IMG/VR virus record: IMGVR_UViG_3300034104_004962
Coordinates: 1-35,194 of that record
Origin: a virus
DNA length: 35,194 nt
Strand: one strand, 5' to 3'
Positions 23,868-31,303 of this stretch are shown piece after piece. Position numbers and translations under genes: made by a program. Position 1 is the stretch's first letter. Every line of letters starts with the position of its first letter. The notes below the pieces were generated by a model, which was not told the origin of the DNA, did not search any database, and was given only the letters and a program-made list of their open reading frames with translations.

Positions 23868-24922
23868 TTAAAATACTCTCTCAGTTGGTTTGAATTTCTC
23901 GTAATGTTAATTGCAGAACAAGATGGATAAGGATTACTTTTGGCAAAATCATTAATTAAAACTCTTTGACAATGTGGCAATCCCATTACCAAATGGTCGT
24001 ATGGGATACCCTTATCTTTCATTTCCAAAATAGTAACGTCCTTAAGATATTCTGGTCTACTTGTAGTAAGAATGATTTTAACTTTCCCAGACTTATACAT
24101 TTCTCTCAAAAAAGAAATATTTTCCTCAATGGGAATTCCTGACCCAACATAAGGTGGAAAATGAATTGAGGAATTAGTAACAAGTGTCCCATCAATATCG
24201 ACAAATAAACATTTGTATTGACTTTTATATAGATTCCAAGAATCTATAGTTCCCCAGTCTTTAAAGTTTTTTGTTTTTATACCATAAAAAAGAGACCCTG
24301 ATAAAATCATATCAAAAATAATATGACTAATATAACACTCCTCTTCAACATTTTTAAATTTCTCATACGTTTTACAAAACTCTACTGCTGATGAAAACCC
24401 ATATCCACCAACAGAAAATGTAGAACTAATAACCTTTTTCTCTACAATATTTGTAATAATATCATTAATATCAAATTCAATATAACTTTTAGTTCTAGCA
24501 TTAATATTGTCCATATCATTTAAATCAAAAAATGCAACTTGATTATTTTCATTCTCAAGGTTGCACTCATAATATCCATCAGAGTCTTTAATGAAAATAA
24601 AACCTTCGATATTACTTTGAACTAAAAAATTATAAACTGTTTCTGACTGAGAACTTGTTTGGTTTTTTAAAAAAAAGATTTCTGACTTATTTTGCAAATT
24701 TAAAGATTCAAGTTCTGTTTGAAATCCATGAGAAAAAGAATATTGTTCTTCGTGCTCTTCTAGGCAAATAAAATATATTTTATCAAAAAAATCTAGGTTT
24801 AATCCAAGAATAGACTCCGTTGCCATAAAACGATTTGACATGGGATGTGTTAACATCCATTTTGGTCTCATGTTTGGAAATCTACTCGATTTCCCTGCCA
24901 TTGGTATAATCAAACTTCTCAT
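23864..24922 (-). CDS. Sugar-nucleotidyltransferase fused to HAD phosphatase, 352 aa
   Basis: Residues 1 to about 235 form a nucleotidyltransferase: LIIPMAGKSSRFPNMRPKWM carries the G-x-S-x-R-F NTP loop and the downstream Lys. IKDSDGYYEC and DWGTIDSW serve as metal-binding aspartates. Residues about 240-350 are a HAD hydrolase: LFVDIDGTLVT (nucleophile DxD), ILTTSRPEYL (Ser/Thr motif) and VLINDFAKSNP (acidic motif). The fusion would activate and dephosphorylate a small phosphorylated precursor. The kinase gene upstream overlaps its start by 41 bases in another frame. That start is credible because the NTP loop begins at residue 4. Confidence 0.8.
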   Translation of the reverse strand: MRSLIIPMAGKSSRFPNMRPKWMLTHPMSNRFMATESILGLNLDFFDKIYFICLEEHEEQYSFSHGFQTELESLNLQNKSEIFFLKNQTSSQSETVYNFLVQSNIEGFIFIKDSDGYYECNLENENNQVAFFDLNDMDNINARTKSYIEFDINDIITNIVEKKVISSTFSVGGYGFSSAVEFCKTYEKFKNVEEECYISHIIFDMILSGSLFYGIKTKNFKDWGTIDSWNLYKSQYKCLFVDIDGTLVTNSSIHFPPYVGSGIPIEENISFLREMYKSGKVKIILTTSRPEYLKDVTILEMKDKGIPYDHLVMGLPHCQRVLINDFAKSNPYPSCSAINITRNSNQLREYFK

Positions 24923-25718
24923 ATAATTTCGTATTTTTTATTATTTTATTCAGTATACTTCTTTGGTGTTGATTAGTCAAGTATGGTTCTAATCTTAAAA
25001 GATTAATCGCGTCAATAATGTCAAAATTTATATGATTGGTGTATTCACAATATCTGTTTTCAACTTTTTTCCAAATATAAGAATATATCTGATAAACTCT
25101 AGTAGATTTTTTATTTTCTATTGTAAGGCTCCAAAGATAAAATAAATCTTGCTTTAACTTTATTAAATCACATAAAAAACTATCAATATAGGAGTCTAAA
25201 AAGTCTATAAAAAATAGTCTTTTCTTATGAAAAATAATATTATTAAAAGTCAAATCTCCGTGGCAAAAAGTTTTTGGAATAATAATTTTTTGATTATTTA
25301 CATAATTTTCTAAATAAGACAAATAACTATTATAATTTGTATTATCTTTTAATAAACTAATTTTTTTTAATATATTAGACTGAACATTAGCAGTTTTATG
25401 ATTATCGATTAAACTATCAAAATACTCAAATAAGGTTTCTAAAACAAATTTAACATCTAAATTACTAGCAACTGAAAAATACTCATAAAAAGATTTTCCA
25501 GGTATATACTCCATATCAAAATAATGCAACTCCTCTTGTTTTGCATTTAAAATTTTTGGAGTATCAATATTTTTAAAAACTAAATTTGAAAAAAAATTTT
25601 GCTTATCAATTTGCAGATGCAACCTAGAATTATAGGTTGCATCCGAAGAATATTTTCTAACGATTTTATTGTCTAAAAGTTCTATTTTACATCCAGACAA
25701 TCCAGAAGAAAATTTCAT
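24882..25718 (-). CDS. APH/choline-kinase-like small-molecule kinase, 278 aa
   Basis: The motif FCHGDLTFNNIIF supplies the catalytic HGD-x4-N of the aminoglycoside phosphotransferase/choline kinase fold, and RLFFIDFLDSYIDSF the metal-binding Asp. The N-terminal lobe contains a plausible nucleotide-binding start (VRKYSSDATY) and DMEYIPGKSFYEYF. Members phosphorylate choline, ethanolamine, sugars or amino acids. Pairing with a nucleotidyltransferase-HAD gene recalls LicA-LicC-like activation modules for phosphocholine-type decorations or activated amino acids. Substrate unknown. It has an unusually A+T-rich and Asn/Lys/Ile-rich composition even for this cluster. Confidence 0.75.
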   Translation of the reverse strand: MKFSSGLSGCKIELLDNKIVRKYSSDATYNSRLHLQIDKQNFFSNLVFKNIDTPKILNAKQEELHYFDMEYIPGKSFYEYFSVASNLDVKFVLETLFEYFDSLIDNHKTANVQSNILKKISLLKDNTNYNSYLSYLENYVNNQKIIIPKTFCHGDLTFNNIIFHKKRLFFIDFLDSYIDSFLCDLIKLKQDLFYLWSLTIENKKSTRVYQIYSYIWKKVENRYCEYTNHINFDIIDAINLLRLEPYLTNQHQRSILNKIIKNTKLYEKFDYTNGREIE

Positions 25719-26653
25719 TACTTTGAAGAATCATAGCGGGTGTTTTCTATAAACCACTGATAGGTTTTTTTCAATCCATCACATAAAGTATACTTTGGTT
25801 TCCATCCAAGTTTGGTGATTTTTGAATAATCCAATGGACGATTTGGAGTTCCATTTGGACGAGAAGTATCCCATTCAATGTCTCCAGTATATCCCACTAC
25901 ATTCCCAACAATTTTTGCCAAATCCTTAATACTTACATTTTCTCCAGAACCAACATTAATAAGTTCTCCATTTTCAAAATGATCCATTGCAAATAGACAT
26001 GCATCTGCAAGATCATCTGAATATAAAAATTCTCTCATTGGTGTTCCATCACCCCAAAACGTAACAGTCTTACCATTAGAGTTGCTAAACTTGGTCATCA
26101 TTGCTGGAATAACATGACCATTATCGGGATGAAAGTTGTCACCAATACCGTAAAGATTGGACGGCATCAGTGATACACCTTTAAAACCATATTGCTTATT
26201 GTATGCTTGAAGCATTTTAATTCCAGAAATTTTTGCAACAGCATAAGCATCATTAGTTGGTTCAAGATATCCAGTAAGAAGAGATTCTTCTTTTACAGGA
26301 ACTTCAGCATACTTAGGATAAATGCAAACCGAACCAAGAAACAAAAACTTTTCTACCCCATATTTCCATGCGTAATGAATTAAGTTAGATTGAATTTGAA
26401 TGTTCTGATATATAAACTCAGCGGAATAAGTATCATTGGCATGAATGCCACCAACTCTTGCAGCGGCATCAAAAACATAATCAATTTGTTCAGTTTTAAA
26501 AAATTCTTCAACCTGCGATTGATTAATTAAATCAATTTCATTTCTAGTTTTAGTAACAATATTAGTGTAACCTCTATCTTGAAGAGTTCTAACAATAGCA
26601 GATCCAACAAGACCACGATGCCCAGCAACAAAAATTTTAGAGTTTATGTTCAT
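25718..26653 (-). CDS. fcl: GDP-L-fucose synthase
   Basis: The GxxGxxG NADPH motif is FVAGHRGLVGSAIV. The catalytic residues are evident in LFLGSVCIYPKYAEVPV (Ser and the proton-relay Cys), DAYAVAKISG (YxxxK) and DNGHVIPAMM (His). This is the full-length 3,5-epimerase/4-reductase that converts GDP-4-keto-6-deoxy-D-mannose to GDP-L-fucose. With gmd in the same cluster, GDP-mannose can be turned into GDP-fucose by phage enzymes alone. It abuts the kinase gene by a one-base overlap. Confidence 0.95.
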   Translation of the reverse strand: MNINSKIFVAGHRGLVGSAIVRTLQDRGYTNIVTKTRNEIDLINQSQVEEFFKTEQIDYVFDAAARVGGIHANDTYSAEFIYQNIQIQSNLIHYAWKYGVEKFLFLGSVCIYPKYAEVPVKEESLLTGYLEPTNDAYAVAKISGIKMLQAYNKQYGFKGVSLMPSNLYGIGDNFHPDNGHVIPAMMTKFSNSNGKTVTFWGDGTPMREFLYSDDLADACLFAMDHFENGELINVGSGENVSIKDLAKIVGNVVGYTGDIEWDTSRPNGTPNRPLDYSKITKLGWKPKYTLCDGLKKTYQWFIENTRYDSSK

Positions 26654-27894
26654 GATACAGTAATTAATTCAGGATTTGGAAGTGGAAACAATAATTTTTT
26701 ACCTTTAAACTTTTCATTATTAATAAAAAAGTTTCTAAAATGCCAAGGAAGAATTACAAAAACATCATAATCATTTAAAACTTCATCTTCATCCTTAATG
26801 GGGATCCAAGTTCCTGGAGTATAAGCTCCATGTTTATCAGGATTAACATCTCCAATAACTTCAATATCATTTAATTTCCAGGTCTGAAGAGTTACATTAC
26901 CTTTTGTACTTGCACCAAGAGCAGCTACTTTTAAACCTTCTTTTTTAAGGTCGGAAATTATATCTAAAAATTTAATTCTACATTCATTAATCCTACTTTC
27001 AAATTCTCTCCAAGGTTTTAATGTATCTAATTCTAGATCAAGTTCTTCTTGAAGTAAAGCATTAAGTTTATCACTACATTCTTCATAAACACTATTTTTA
27101 TTCGCCACAATAACTGAAATACTTCCACCATTCACATCATTAAATTCAAAGTCAATTATTTTAAATTCAGATTGATCCATAATGTATTTCAGCTGCCTCA
27201 TACCATAATATGAGAGATGCTCATGACATACTGTATCAAAAGAGTTAACTCTCAACATTTCTGGCATATAACTTTGCTCTAAAACCCAAATACCAGTATC
27301 CGGATTCAAAATATTATTAACTTCTCTTGCAAACTGACATGGATCCTCAAGGTCATAGAACATTGAGAATGAGGTAACTAATTTTGCCTTCTCATCACCA
27401 AAATAATTTTTATATTTTTTTTCAGAGAAAAAATCTGGAATATAATTTACATTAGATGCAAAGTATTTTGAGAACTTCTTTGATGTTGGATCGATACTTA
27501 CCAATCTCAAATTTTTCGGAAAAAATCCAAGAAATGTTCCATCATTTCCTGCAATATCGATAACAATATCATTGTCATCGAACGTCAAAAACTCACAAAT
27601 TTTTTCACACTTTCTTTTTAAGTGTTTAACCATACTACCATTAAGACCAGAGCGATACCCATAATCATCTCCATACATTGTAGGTAGGTCAAAGGTGTGC
27701 TCTAATTGAACGTGCCCACATCCACCAACTGTTTCATCACATTTTATTAGTGTAAGAGGACCTTTATAGCACTCAATATCAATTTTTTTGGGGAAAAATC
27801 CAGAAAGATATTGATTTCCTAGATCCAAAACAACATCAAATTTTTCATTACCACAAACTCTACATTTGTTAATTTGATTAATTTTATTGTCCAT
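26650..27894 (-). CDS. NDP-sugar C-methyltransferase, 414 aa
   Basis: The protein has the three-part layout of sugar C-methyltransferases. The N-terminal zinc domain contains [31 protein letters not shown] and [11 protein letters not shown]. The SAM-binding domain has [16 protein letters not shown], and the last 140 residues form the C-methyltransferase C-terminal domain ([16 protein letters not shown]). Relatives such as TylC3 or NovU add a methyl at C-3 or C-5 of NDP-4-keto-6-deoxy sugars. I chose ATG 27894 ([15 protein letters not shown]), with an 11-base overlap with gmd, over an upstream TTG. Lying between gmd and fcl, it could divert the shared keto intermediate to a branched sugar. Confidence 0.85.
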   Translation of the reverse strand: MDNKINQINKCRVCGNEKFDVVLDLGNQYLSGFFPKKIDIECYKGPLTLIKCDETVGGCGHVQLEHTFDLPTMYGDDYGYRSGLNGSMVKHLKRKCEKICEFLTFDDNDIVIDIAGNDGTFLGFFPKNLRLVSIDPTSKKFSKYFASNVNYIPDFFSEKKYKNYFGDEKAKLVTSFSMFYDLEDPCQFAREVNNILNPDTGIWVLEQSYMPEMLRVNSFDTVCHEHLSYYGMRQLKYIMDQSEFKIIDFEFNDVNGGSISVIVANKNSVYEECSDKLNALLQEELDLELDTLKPWREFESRINECRIKFLDIISDLKKEGLKVAALGASTKGNVTLQTWKLNDIEVIGDVNPDKHGAYTPGTWIPIKDEDEVLNDYDVFVILPWHFRNFFINNEKFKGKKLLFPLPNPELITVS

Positions 27895-28885
27895 AAATGC
27901 ACATGTCCTCAACTAATTGTTTAAATGAAATCTTAGGTTCCCAACCTAATTTTTCCTTTGCCTTAGTGGCATCACCTAATAAGGTCTCTACTTCAGCAGG
28001 TCGGAAATATTTAGGACTAACTTTTATGACCTCTCTTTTAGTAAGTATATCAATACCAACTTCATCAAGTCCTTCACCTTGCCAATCAATTTTCATTCCA
28101 AAATATGGTGCTGCTTCTTCTACAAACTCACGCACAGAATGCTGAACTCCGGTAGAAATCACAAAATCATCAGGTTTGTCCTGCTGTAACATCAACCACA
28201 TTGCTTCAACATAATCTTTAGCGTGTCCCCAATCACGCTTTGCATTCAGATTGCCGAGATATAGTATATCTTGTTGGCCAACTGAAATGCGTGATAGTCC
28301 GCGAGTGATTTTTCTTGTGACAAAAGTTTCTCCTCTTCTAGGGGATTCGTGATTGAAAAGAATTCCAGAACTTGCATGTAGTCCATAAGATTCTCTGTAG
28401 TTTTTGACAATCCAGTATCCATAAACTTTTGCAACTCCATAGGGTGAACGAGGATAAAATGGTGTGGTTTCTTTTTGAGGAATCTCCTGAACTTTACCAA
28501 ACATTTCAGATGTAGATGCTTGATAGATTCTGGTCTTCTTTTCCATTCCCAATAAACGAACTGCTTCAAGGATACGAAGAGTTCCAAGACCATCAACCAT
28601 ACCAGTGTACTCAGGCATCTCAAAAGAAACTTTTACGTGACTTTGGGCACCTAGATTATATATTTCATCTGGTTGAACTTGCTGAATAACTCTAACAAGA
28701 TTAGTAGAATCAGTTAGATCACCGTAATGAAGTTTAATTTGATCGTAAATATGATCAATACGATCAGTATTAATTAAAGAAGATCTTCGAATAATACCAT
28801 GCACATTATACCCCTTTTCTAAAAGCAGTTCGGCAAGATAAGACCCATCTTGCCCTGTAATACCAGTTATTAAAGCAACCTTCAT
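27884..28885 (-). CDS. gmd: GDP-mannose 4,6-dehydratase
   Basis: The GxxGxxG motif is [21 protein letters not shown] and the active site lies in [13 protein letters not shown] with [12 protein letters not shown] (YxxxK). Additional gmd signatures are [13 protein letters not shown] and [16 protein letters not shown]. The 333-residue length is normal. The enzyme converts GDP-D-mannose to GDP-4-keto-6-deoxy-D-mannose, the precursor of GDP-L-fucose and of other deoxy sugars. It is the first gene of the glycan cluster, behind a promoter embedded in the terminator of the preceding transcript. Confidence 0.97.
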   Translation of the reverse strand: MKVALITGITGQDGSYLAELLLEKGYNVHGIIRRSSLINTDRIDHIYDQIKLHYGDLTDSTNLVRVIQQVQPDEIYNLGAQSHVKVSFEMPEYTGMVDGLGTLRILEAVRLLGMEKKTRIYQASTSEMFGKVQEIPQKETTPFYPRSPYGVAKVYGYWIVKNYRESYGLHASSGILFNHESPRRGETFVTRKITRGLSRISVGQQDILYLGNLNAKRDWGHAKDYVEAMWLMLQQDKPDDFVISTGVQHSVREFVEEAAPYFGMKIDWQGEGLDEVGIDILTKREVIKVSPKYFRPAEVETLLGDATKAKEKLGWEPKISFKQLVEDMCIYGQ

Positions 28886-28905
28886 AAGAGACTGAGTTTT
28901 TAATC

Positions 28906-28934
28906 ATTATAGCAAAAAAGGAGAGTTTATGCAA
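28906..28934 (-). promoter_or_regulatory. Promoter of the glycan cluster
   Basis: On the minus strand, TTGCAT and a perfect TATAAT are separated by 17 bases, 21 bases before the gmd ATG. The -35 box falls in the loop region of the terminator hairpin at 28912-28942. Confidence 0.75.
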
Positions 28935-28942
28935 CTCTCCTT
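28912..28942 (-). terminator. Terminator upstream of the glycan cluster
   Basis: A 10-bp perfect stem AAGGAGAGTT / AACTCTCCTT with loop GCATA is followed by TTTT on the minus strand. It ends the small-gene transcript from 29829 and insulates gmd. Confidence 0.9.
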
Positions 28943-28951
28943 ATAAGGTCT

Positions 28952-29077
28952 TTACATGCACGCCAAGTTATTTTTTTTAACTAGGTAATAACTAAATCCT
29001 AGGCGGGGTAACCCCATCCGCACCACCAATCCTTTGAAGAGAGATTGGAAACTCAATGGGTCTTTTGACTCCACCAC
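28952..29077 (-). CDS. Doubtful small ORF, 41 aa
   Basis: GTG 29077 directly follows the stop of the 84-residue gene (TAGGTG) and opens a 41-codon frame: VVESKDPLSFQSLFKGLVVR and so on, ending NNLACM. The last part is coded over an AGTTATT inverted repeat. A second frame of the same DNA reads VKRPIEFPISLQRIGGADGV followed by TPPRI and a stop, but lacks a start. Neither is convincing. This 190-base gap otherwise holds only the promoter and terminator of the glycan cluster. Confidence 0.25.
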   Translation of the reverse strand: MVESKDPLSFQSLFKGLVVRMGLPRLGFSYYLVKKNNLACM

Positions 29078-29332
29078 CTAATTTACAAACAAATTAGGAA
29101 AGGATAATTGGATTAGTTTTGGAACTTCAATCGCACCATAAAAAGCACATAATATAAGAATGTCCCAAAACTTATACTTGAGTGCAAAAGGAATTACAAA
29201 AAGATTTCCAATACACTTTACAAGTAATCCAGTTTTTGGATCTCCCCATAACAGAACAAAATATCCTGATAGAAGAAGAATATTACCAATGTATCTTAGA
29301 ACATCAGTATTTTTGAAAAAGGGGGATTTCAT
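29078..29332 (-). CDS. Small membrane protein, 84 aa
   Basis: ATG 29332 gives MKSPFFKNTDVLRYIGNILL. Hydrophobic segments span about residues 12-30 (YIGNILLLSGYFVLLW), 36-52 (GLLVKCIGNLFVIPFAL) and 57-68 (DILILCAFYGAIEV), so two to three membrane helices are likely. It starts about 15 bases after the stop of the 88-residue gene and shares its operon. Cyanophages often carry such a protein among their small tRNA-region genes; function unknown. Confidence 0.65.
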   Translation of the reverse strand: MKSPFFKNTDVLRYIGNILLLSGYFVLLWGDPKTGLLVKCIGNLFVIPFALKYKFWDILILCAFYGAIEVPKLIQLSFPNLFVN

Positions 29333-29347
29333 CACCGACCAGGGTTT

Positions 29348-29614
29348 TTAGAGACTCTCCATGTCTTCATCATCGTCTTTCACATAAGCAGGGACTCTAT
29401 CAGGATCTAACCAGCAGGTGTAGTCATGATCCTCCATAGCAGTCATAAGTTGCATTTCATTATCTAGAAGATACATGTCCCTATATCGACCAGTGTAGGA
29501 ATCTACTTTTTGGATGCGATAGTCAGGTTTTCCATTAATTTCAAGAATACCAACTTGAACGTATCGGTAAGGAAAACGCTCAAGAAGCACAGTGGGTTTC
29601 CTGATAACTTTCAT
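29348..29614 (-). CDS. Hypothetical protein, 88 aa
   Basis: A soluble protein starting MKVIRKPTVLLERFPYRYVQ, with a mixed beta N-terminal half (VGILEINGKPDYRIQKVD) and an acidic C-terminus (DDDEDMESL). TGATG overlap with the upstream gene indicates coupled translation. No motif recognised. Confidence 0.6.
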   Translation of the reverse strand: MKVIRKPTVLLERFPYRYVQVGILEINGKPDYRIQKVDSYTGRYRDMYLLDNEMQLMTAMEDHDYTCWLDPDRVPAYVKDDDEDMESL

Positions 29615-29829
29615 CAGGCGACCTCAACGGTTTCAAGATCTTGTGCGATATAATCAATCAACATTTCATAATCGTCAAGGGGGTCACCAGAAAATACGAC
29701 ACCTTCATTTTCATAAAAGCGACGAACCTTTTTATAAAGTTTCGGATTCTTTACATCAAGGTAGATTTCCCCGTTAGCAGCAAGACGAAGAGTGCTAACA
29801 TCTTTCTTGAATTTTGTAATCAGAGACAT
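29614..29829 (-). CDS. Hypothetical protein, 71 aa
   Basis: MSLITKFKKDVSTLRLAANG and KLYKKVRRFYENEGVVFSGD are followed by an acidic helix ending DLETVEVA. It reads like a small globular regulator or structural protein. It is first in an operon behind a consensus promoter and ends in a one-base overlap with the next gene. Family not recognised. Confidence 0.65.
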   Translation of the reverse strand: MSLITKFKKDVSTLRLAANGEIYLDVKNPKLYKKVRRFYENEGVVFSGDPLDDYEMLIDYIAQDLETVEVA

Positions 29830-29852
29830 TTGTTTGTTTTGTTTACTCAGAT

Positions 29853-29881
29853 ATTATAGAATGCTTGAGGTTTTAAGTCAA
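29853..29881 (-). promoter_or_regulatory. Sigma70-type promoter
   Basis: On the minus strand, TTGACT and a perfect TATAAT are separated by 17 bases, 24 bases before the ATG of the 71-residue gene and just 3' of tRNA-Pro. Confidence 0.8.
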
Positions 29882-29906
29882 GTGGTCCAGATTGAAAACT
29901 GGACAT

Positions 29907-29980
29907 CGGGGTATTCAGATTTGAACTGAAATTATTCCTGCTCCCAAAGCAGGTGCCATGACCAAGTTAGGCGATACCCC
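29907..29980 (-). tRNA. tRNA-Pro (anticodon UGG)
   Basis: Acceptor GGGGTAT pairs with ATACCCC; anticodon arm CCTGC-TTTGGGA-GCAGG shows TGG; T arm contains GGTTCAAATC-type loop (TTCAAAT). The 3' CCA is not encoded. Confidence 0.93.
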
Positions 29981-29989
29981 GTTTCACCG

Positions 29990-30106
29990 TTATTTAGTTC
30001 GGTGTATAAGCATTATACCTATAATCGGCGGAATAATCAAGCCCCCTCCACAAATACCAATCCAGACTGGGCTTGCCGCAAGTGTCTCTACAATGTGAAA
30101 AATCAT
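29990..30106 (-). CDS. Small membrane peptide, 38 aa
   Basis: ATG 30106 overlaps the stop of the 65-residue gene (ATGA). The product MIFHIVETLAASPVWIGICG continues GGLIIPPIIGIMLIHRTK, a single membrane helix with a Gly/Pro-rich centre and a basic C-terminus. It lies just before tRNA-Pro. Function unknown. Confidence 0.55.
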   Translation of the reverse strand: MIFHIVETLAASPVWIGICGGGLIIPPIIGIMLIHRTK

Positions 30107-30300
30107 CTTCCTCTCCAATTTTTATATTCAAAGTAAAAGTATTGGTCTACCTCATCTAAACCCGTTACAGGGGCATTTACACCCCACTCAGACCATTCTA
30201 TGCAGAACTGTTTGATATCGTGGTTATGTGTAATAGAGTGTCCATGCATTCTCACAAAGGCAGACATTGCGAATTGATATTTCTTATTGTGGGTAGGCAT
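30103..30300 (-). CDS. Hypothetical protein, 65 aa
   Basis: MPTHNKKYQFAMSAFVRMHG with several His and aromatic residues (HSITHNHDIKQFCIEWSEW) and a C-terminal YFYFEYKNWRGR. It overlaps the upstream membrane peptide gene by 17 bases and the downstream one by four. No known motif; the His-rich stretch could bind metal, but this is speculative. Confidence 0.55.
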   Translation of the reverse strand: MPTHNKKYQFAMSAFVRMHGHSITHNHDIKQFCIEWSEWGVNAPVTGLDEVDQYFYFEYKNWRGR

Positions 30301-30373
30301 TGTGAAGTCCCCAATTTAAGAAAACCGCTATGAGACCAAAAATAATGACTGCGTTGATAATTGTATTACTCAT
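30284..30373 (-). CDS. 29-aa single-span membrane peptide
   Basis: ATG 30373 begins MSNTIINAVIIFGLIAVFLN and ends WGLHNAYPQ; one membrane helix. It overlaps the acidic 37-residue gene upstream by eight bases and the 65-residue gene downstream by 17 bases. Confidence 0.5.
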   Translation of the reverse strand: MSNTIINAVIIFGLIAVFLNWGLHNAYPQ

Positions 30374-30479
30374 CTTCTTCGTCCTCATATGTAGATGGTT
30401 CTTCAAATAACTCATCTATCTTTTGTTGAAAAACTCTTTGTTGCAATTCTTGAAAATCTTCTTCTGTAATCATCCCCAT
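30366..30479 (-). CDS. Small acidic protein, 37 aa
   Basis: ATG 30479 (TGATG overlap with the upstream stop) opens MGMITEEDFQELQQRVFQQK and the sequence ends with an acidic run (STYEDEEDE). It is a charged helix without motif. Coupled to neighbours on both sides. Confidence 0.5.
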   Translation of the reverse strand: MGMITEEDFQELQQRVFQQKIDELFEEPSTYEDEEDE

Positions 30480-30685
30480 CAGTTTAATGTAATTTTAAGA
30501 AACGGAAGTAAGGGCGGAATAACTCCTATCAACCTCAAAAGTCCCTCAGCAAATAAAGCAAGAACCACCCAACCGACGCACATACTAATGATAGAAGCAT
30601 TACGGTTGTGTCGTCGTATTGCAGCATCGATCATCTCCTGCACTTCTGTACGAGTCACATAATCATCATCAAAAGGTTCCATCAT
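30479..30685 (-). CDS. Small membrane protein, 68 aa
   Basis: The first 30 residues are polar (MMEPFDDDYVTRTEVQEMID) with an amphipathic helix ending in AAIRRHNRN; residues about 30-65 form one long or two short membrane helices (SIISMCVGWVVLALFAEG, LLRLIGVIPPLLPFL). ATGA overlap with the upstream gene. A tail-anchored small membrane protein; function unknown. Confidence 0.6.
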   Translation of the reverse strand: MMEPFDDDYVTRTEVQEMIDAAIRRHNRNASIISMCVGWVVLALFAEGLLRLIGVIPPLLPFLKITLN

Positions 30686-30831
30686 TTTTCATCACCAAGA
30701 AACTTTGCAAGAGGATCTCTACGGGTTTTGACAATTTCAACTGCTCTCTTGTAGAACATATTATTGGTGTTCCCAGAGGCTTCAAATGTTGCCTTGATCT
30801 TCACCCAATTATCGTAGGTGTGCTGATCCAT
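30682..30831 (-). CDS. Hypothetical protein, 49 aa
   Basis: ATG 30831 opens MDQHTYDNWVKIKATFEASG; later MFYKRAVEIVKTRRDPLAKF. A small helical soluble protein. It heads the micro-gene operon behind a promoter with a perfect -35 and overlaps the next gene (ATGA). Confidence 0.65.
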   Translation of the reverse strand: MDQHTYDNWVKIKATFEASGNTNNMFYKRAVEIVKTRRDPLAKFLGDEK

Positions 30832-30854
30832 AAGGTTTAGGTTGAATACTACTA

Positions 30855-30885
30855 GTTATACTAGTGAGTATTTCTACTATGTCAA
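30855..30885 (-). promoter_or_regulatory. Probable promoter of the micro-gene operon
   Basis: Perfect TTGACA on the minus strand with TATAAC 19 bases downstream. The spacing is longer than the 17 bases of the other promoters here, so confidence is lower. The -10 lies inside an ACTAGTATAACTAGT-like inverted repeat. Confidence 0.55.
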
Positions 30886-30943
30886 GTTTGTGTTGATACA
30901 AAAATATAGATTAAGAAAATCTAAAACTTTGTAATATTTGTAA

Positions 30944-31029
30944 CAGAGAGAGAGGGATTCGAACCCCCGGAGGCTATTAACCTCAAACGCTTTCAAGGCG
31001 TCCACTTTAAACCACTCAGTCATCTCTCC
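30944..31029 (-). tRNA. tRNA-Ser (anticodon UGA)
   Basis: Acceptor GGAGAGA pairs with TCTCTCT (G1-U72 wobble); anticodon loop CTTGAAA shows TGA; a long variable arm (GAGGTTAATAGCCTC) identifies a class II tRNA, and the T loop is TTCGAAT. No encoded CCA. Confidence 0.92.
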
Positions 31030-31039
31030 AAATAAGTCC

Positions 31040-31297
31040 TCAACGGACTTCAAAATCTAGGCGTCTTACTTTACGTTGGCGTCTTGCTTCCTGGAAGGCA
31101 AGGTCTTCGTTAGTAAGAACACCAGATTTTGTTTTATTATGATAAGAGTTTAGCATAACAATCTGAGATAAGTCAACTGCTGAAATCTTATCTCCGCGAA
31201 TTGTCGCCATATTTGAACAACCGCAAGTCACAGTTTTCGTAGGATGCCCTTCTATCTCCTTACCACAGGAGCGGCATCTGATTCTTAAATTTTCCAT
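31040..31297 (-). CDS. Small zinc-ribbon-like protein, 85 aa
   Basis: CRSCGKEIEGHPTKTVTCGC gives two CxxC/CxC cysteine pairs of a zinc ribbon near the N-terminus. The rest is a helical basic segment ending EARRQRKVRRLDFEVR. A DNA- or RNA-binding role is plausible. It is located between dps and tRNA-Ser and starts six bases after the dps stop, so both are probably one transcript. Confidence 0.65.
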   Translation of the reverse strand: MENLRIRCRSCGKEIEGHPTKTVTCGCSNMATIRGDKISAVDLSQIVMLNSYHNKTKSGVLTNEDLAFQEARRQRKVRRLDFEVR

Positions 31298-31303
31298 TGT
31301 AAT

